In this document: positions 33,599-35,668 of the stretch, in pieces | Layout of the letters: each line of letters starts with the position of its first letter | Numbering within the stretch: position 1 is the stretch's first letter | NCBI GenBank assembly: GCA_028712705.1 | Contig: JAQTPP010000009.1 | Span: forward strand, 1 to 35,668 | Direction of reading: 5' to 3' | DNA length: 35,668 bases | Origin: Candidatus Daviesbacteria bacterium | Lineage (GTDB): Bacteria; Patescibacteriota; Microgenomatia; Daviesbacterales; UBA10151 | Made by a program: the position numbers and the translations under genes | Notes under the pieces: model-generated | Databases searched by the model: none | The model's input: the letters and a program-made list of their open reading frames with translations, nothing else | What the model was told of the DNA's origin: nothing

Positions 33599-34573
33599 AT
33601 GAAAATAATAAAACCTGCAAAACTTTGTCCAGGAGATACCATTGGGATTGTGGCTTCATCTTTGCCGGTCCTACCTTCCTTTAGAGAAAATTATGAGAGA
33701 GGGAAAAAAGTACTTTCTGATTTAGGATTTAAGATTAAAGAGGGGAAAACAATAGACATGATTAGGTGGTGGGCAGCAGGTACACCTCAAGAAGTTGCAG
33801 ACGATATCAACTCCATGTTTGCAGATAAAAGTATAAAAGCTATTATGGCTCAAACCGGCGGTTATTCTGCCAGTTCAGTTTTAGAATATCTTGACTATGA
33901 ACTGATCAGCAACAATATAAAGCCATATATCGGCATGAGTGATGTGACTAATTTTCATATGGCTTTTTTGACAAAATGTAATATGGTGGGTTTTCATATG
34001 GATGATGTAACTTTTGGTTTAGGGCATGCTTGGGGAGAAGATGAAGAGTATTTAGCCGAGTTCAATAAGAATATATTTACGAGATTCCTGATGCAGGTAG
34101 AAGCTCCGAAGGTTATAAATCCTTTGACTGAGTGGGAGGAATGGAGGAAAGGGAGTGCTTCCGGACATTTAATGGGTGGAAATTTGCATCTTTTTGCCAA
34201 TTTATTGGGAACAGAATATTTTCCCTCTCAAGAAAGCTTTAATGGGGCAATATTGTTTTGGGAGGAAGTTGGCCAACCTCTTCACAATATTGCCCGGTTC
34301 CTAACCCATTTGAAATATTCCGGCATTTTGGAAAATGTTTCAGGAATGTTGATTGGAAAAATTACTTATATTAAACCTGCCAGAGAAAAAGAAGTAGTAG
34401 AACCGGAAGTTAAAGAAATGATTCTGGATATATTAAAAGATTACAAATTTCCGATTATGGCTAATTTGGACTTTGGCCACTTTACAGTTAATATCCCCAT
34501 GCCGATTGGGGTAAAAGTCTCTTTTGATACTTCAAAAAAAGAACTAAAGTTTTTAGAGGGAGCTGTAATATAA
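33599..34573 (+). CDS. S66-family LD-carboxypeptidase (LdcA/MccF-like)
   Basis: IIKPAKLCPGDTIGIVASSLP...IKAIMAQTGGYSASSVLEYLDYELISNNIKPYIGMSDVTNFH...LFWEEVGQPLHNIARFLTHL. Confidence 0.9.
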   Translation: MKIIKPAKLCPGDTIGIVASSLPVLPSFRENYERGKKVLSDLGFKIKEGKTIDMIRWWAAGTPQEVADDINSMFADKSIKAIMAQTGGYSASSVLEYLDYELISNNIKPYIGMSDVTNFHMAFLTKCNMVGFHMDDVTFGLGHAWGEDEEYLAEFNKNIFTRFLMQVEAPKVINPLTEWEEWRKGSASGHLMGGNLHLFANLLGTEYFPSQESFNGAILFWEEVGQPLHNIARFLTHLKYSGILENVSGMLIGKITYIKPAREKEVVEPEVKEMILDILKDYKFPIMANLDFGHFTVNIPMPIGVKVSFDTSKKELKFLEGAVI

Positions 34574-34580
34574 AAACCGA

Positions 34581-35318
34581 TTAATTTCTTGTAATTTCAC
34601 AATCAGGGCATCTAAGGGAATCTGCCTCGTAAATTCTGGCAACCTGGTTTGATAATTTAAAGATTAACTCTGATCCCTCGTCAACTTTAAAAATATCAGG
34701 ATTATTGTCAAAAGACAGAGTGGCAGCTCCCCTAACCAATTTAAAAGTGACTGTATCCTCATCCTTGAAAAAAACAGCTGGAATTTTTTCAGTAGTATTG
34801 TTAAAAGCTAACCCCCAACCTTTTTTAAAAATTTGTCTGGTGATGCTTTTAAAATAACCGGTGGAGCCAAAAGGGGTAGAAGCTACTATCCCGTCCCCAA
34901 TTAATAGTTTGTTATTTATGGATCCCGCGTCAAGTGCGGGATGACTCGTTACACTCATCACTTGGAAACGGATAGTATGTATAGGTTGGGCATTCCTGAT
35001 GACAAAATCATTTAATGCTGTAAATGTCTGATATAAAATTGTAGTTTCCAGCTTTTTATACTCTTTTGTTTTTAACCTTCCTTCAAGCAGGCGCTTTAAC
35101 AGAGTTTTTTCATCATGTTCGGGACATTTTTTACAAACGGAACTGGCCCTAACAGGTAATTTGGGGATTCCCGGATAAATTCTTTCTGAATACAAAAGAG
35201 TACCGTCTCCACCATAACTTATGATTACGTCAGGATTGGAATGAACTATTTCAAAACCGAAACTTTTTACAAGCTCTATTATGTTTTTTGCATTTTTACC
35301 AATTAGTAATGTTTTCAT
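34581..35318 (-). CDS. NAD kinase-like protein
   Basis: PDVIISYGGDGTLLYSERIYPGIPKLPV (GGDGT), DGIVASTPFGSTGYFKSI. Confidence 0.88.
   Translation of the reverse strand: MKTLLIGKNAKNIIELVKSFGFEIVHSNPDVIISYGGDGTLLYSERIYPGIPKLPVRASSVCKKCPEHDEKTLLKRLLEGRLKTKEYKKLETTILYQTFTALNDFVIRNAQPIHTIRFQVMSVTSHPALDAGSINNKLLIGDGIVASTPFGSTGYFKSITRQIFKKGWGLAFNNTTEKIPAVFFKDEDTVTFKLVRGAATLSFDNNPDIFKVDEGSELIFKLSNQVARIYEADSLRCPDCEITRN
34920..34945 (-). repeat. Palindromic repeat inside the NAD kinase gene
   Basis: GGATCCCGCGTCAAGTGCGGGATGAC, near-identical to 10983-11008; encodes SHPALDAGS. Confidence 0.7.
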
Positions 35319-35377
35319 AGGCTCATGATACTACAATTTCTATAAATATTTCAGGTATACTAAAATATTAAGTTTCT

Positions 35378-35548
35378 ATGGCACCTAAAATTTCACCATT
35401 TATAACTCTTAAAATCCCGGTTTTTAGGAATTTTTTATTCGGAACATTTATTTCGGAGATTGGCAATCAGATGCAAATAGTGGCGGTTGCCTGGCAGGTT
35501 TATGAGCTGACCCGGAATCCCGCTTCGTTAGGTTTAATCGGTCCGGTA
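35378..35548 (+). pseudogene. 5' fragment of an MFS transporter, interrupted by an IS end
   Basis: FRNFLFGTFISEIGNQMQIVAVAWQVYELTRNPASLGLIGPV is MFS TM1-like, then the frame runs into IS terminal sequence (CFRKYPTLTSF*). Confidence 0.75.
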
Positions 35549-35571
35549 TGTTTCCGTAAATATCCGACACT
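35549..35571 (+). repeat. Putative IS terminal inverted repeat (transposase 3' side)
   Basis: TGTTTCCGTAAATATCCGACACT; 17/23 match to the inverted sequence at 99-121. Confidence 0.65.
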
Positions 35572-35668
35572 AACTTCTTTCTAAAGGTGGCTTCATACCT
35601 AAGCCAATATGTGGTCTATGGTAATGGTATCTGTTTAGGAATTCATCTACAACTAGTGTGAGCCGGGA
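35570..35668 (-). mobile_element. C-terminal fragment of an IS481/IS3-like DDE transposase (integrase core), runs off right edge
   Basis: Reverse-strand reading SRLTLVVDEFLNRYHYHRPHIGLGMKPPLERS*, matching the RPHxGLGxKxPLE C-terminal integrase motif. Confidence 0.8.

Noticed and set aside
185-34945. CRISPR array interpretation of the repeats
   Set aside because: Copies are dispersed kilobases apart in different genes, with no regular spacers and no cas genes.
35549-35584. C-terminal CFRKYPTLTSF of the 35378..35584 ORF as a real protein end
   Set aside because: It is translation of the IS terminal repeat, not of the MFS gene.
1-35668. tRNA or rRNA genes
   Set aside because: No recognisable cloverleaf/T-loop signatures or rRNA segments seen by eye; a tRNAscan/Infernal run would be needed to exclude them fully.
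1-35668. A dedicated anti-phage defence system
   Set aside because: SbcCD, UvrD, TatD and ATL are ordinary repair/nuclease genes in housekeeping contexts; no defence-type gene cassette was found apart from the TA-like DUF4258/DUF2283 pair.

Overview
This 35.7 kb window looks like a bacterial contig of Candidate Phyla Radiation (Patescibacteria, probably Microgenomates-like) type. That assignment is inferred from gene content and style, not from a search. It is densely packed with housekeeping and envelope genes: groES-groEL, a PH-domain membrane protein, an M23 peptidase, a PEGA/SH3 protein, a UbiA-type (DPPR synthase-like) prenyltransferase, a MraY/WecA-like transferase, a GT2 glycosyltransferase, tatD, metG, sbcC-sbcD, an M24 peptidase, a methyltransferase, a FemAB-like protein, a SurA-like protein, a DUF4258/DUF2283 pair between two paralogous secreted proteins, a 3D-domain protein, an intein-containing UvrD/PcrA helicase, thioredoxin, an alkyltransferase-like protein, tpiA, an LCP protein, holA, a pilN-pilO-Fn3/dockerin cluster, rpsT, murJ, lepA, an S66 peptidase, NAD kinase and a truncated MFS gene. 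No tRNA, rRNA or CRISPR array was recognised. Main observations: (1) several families of short palindromic repeats lie both between genes and in-frame inside housekeeping genes (groEL, metG, uvrD, nadK, sbcD, femAB-like, methyltransferase, 3D protein and others), resembling in concept the Rickettsia palindromic elements; (2) UvrD carries a 363-aa intein with a GIY-YIG-like rather than LAGLIDADG-like insert, plus a separate 110-bp palindromic insertion in its extein; (3) both window edges fall inside same-orientation IS481-like transposase copies, one of which interrupts an MFS gene; (4) nine operon-leading genes have a -10-like hexamer exactly 6-7 nt before the start codon, suggesting leaderless mRNAs.
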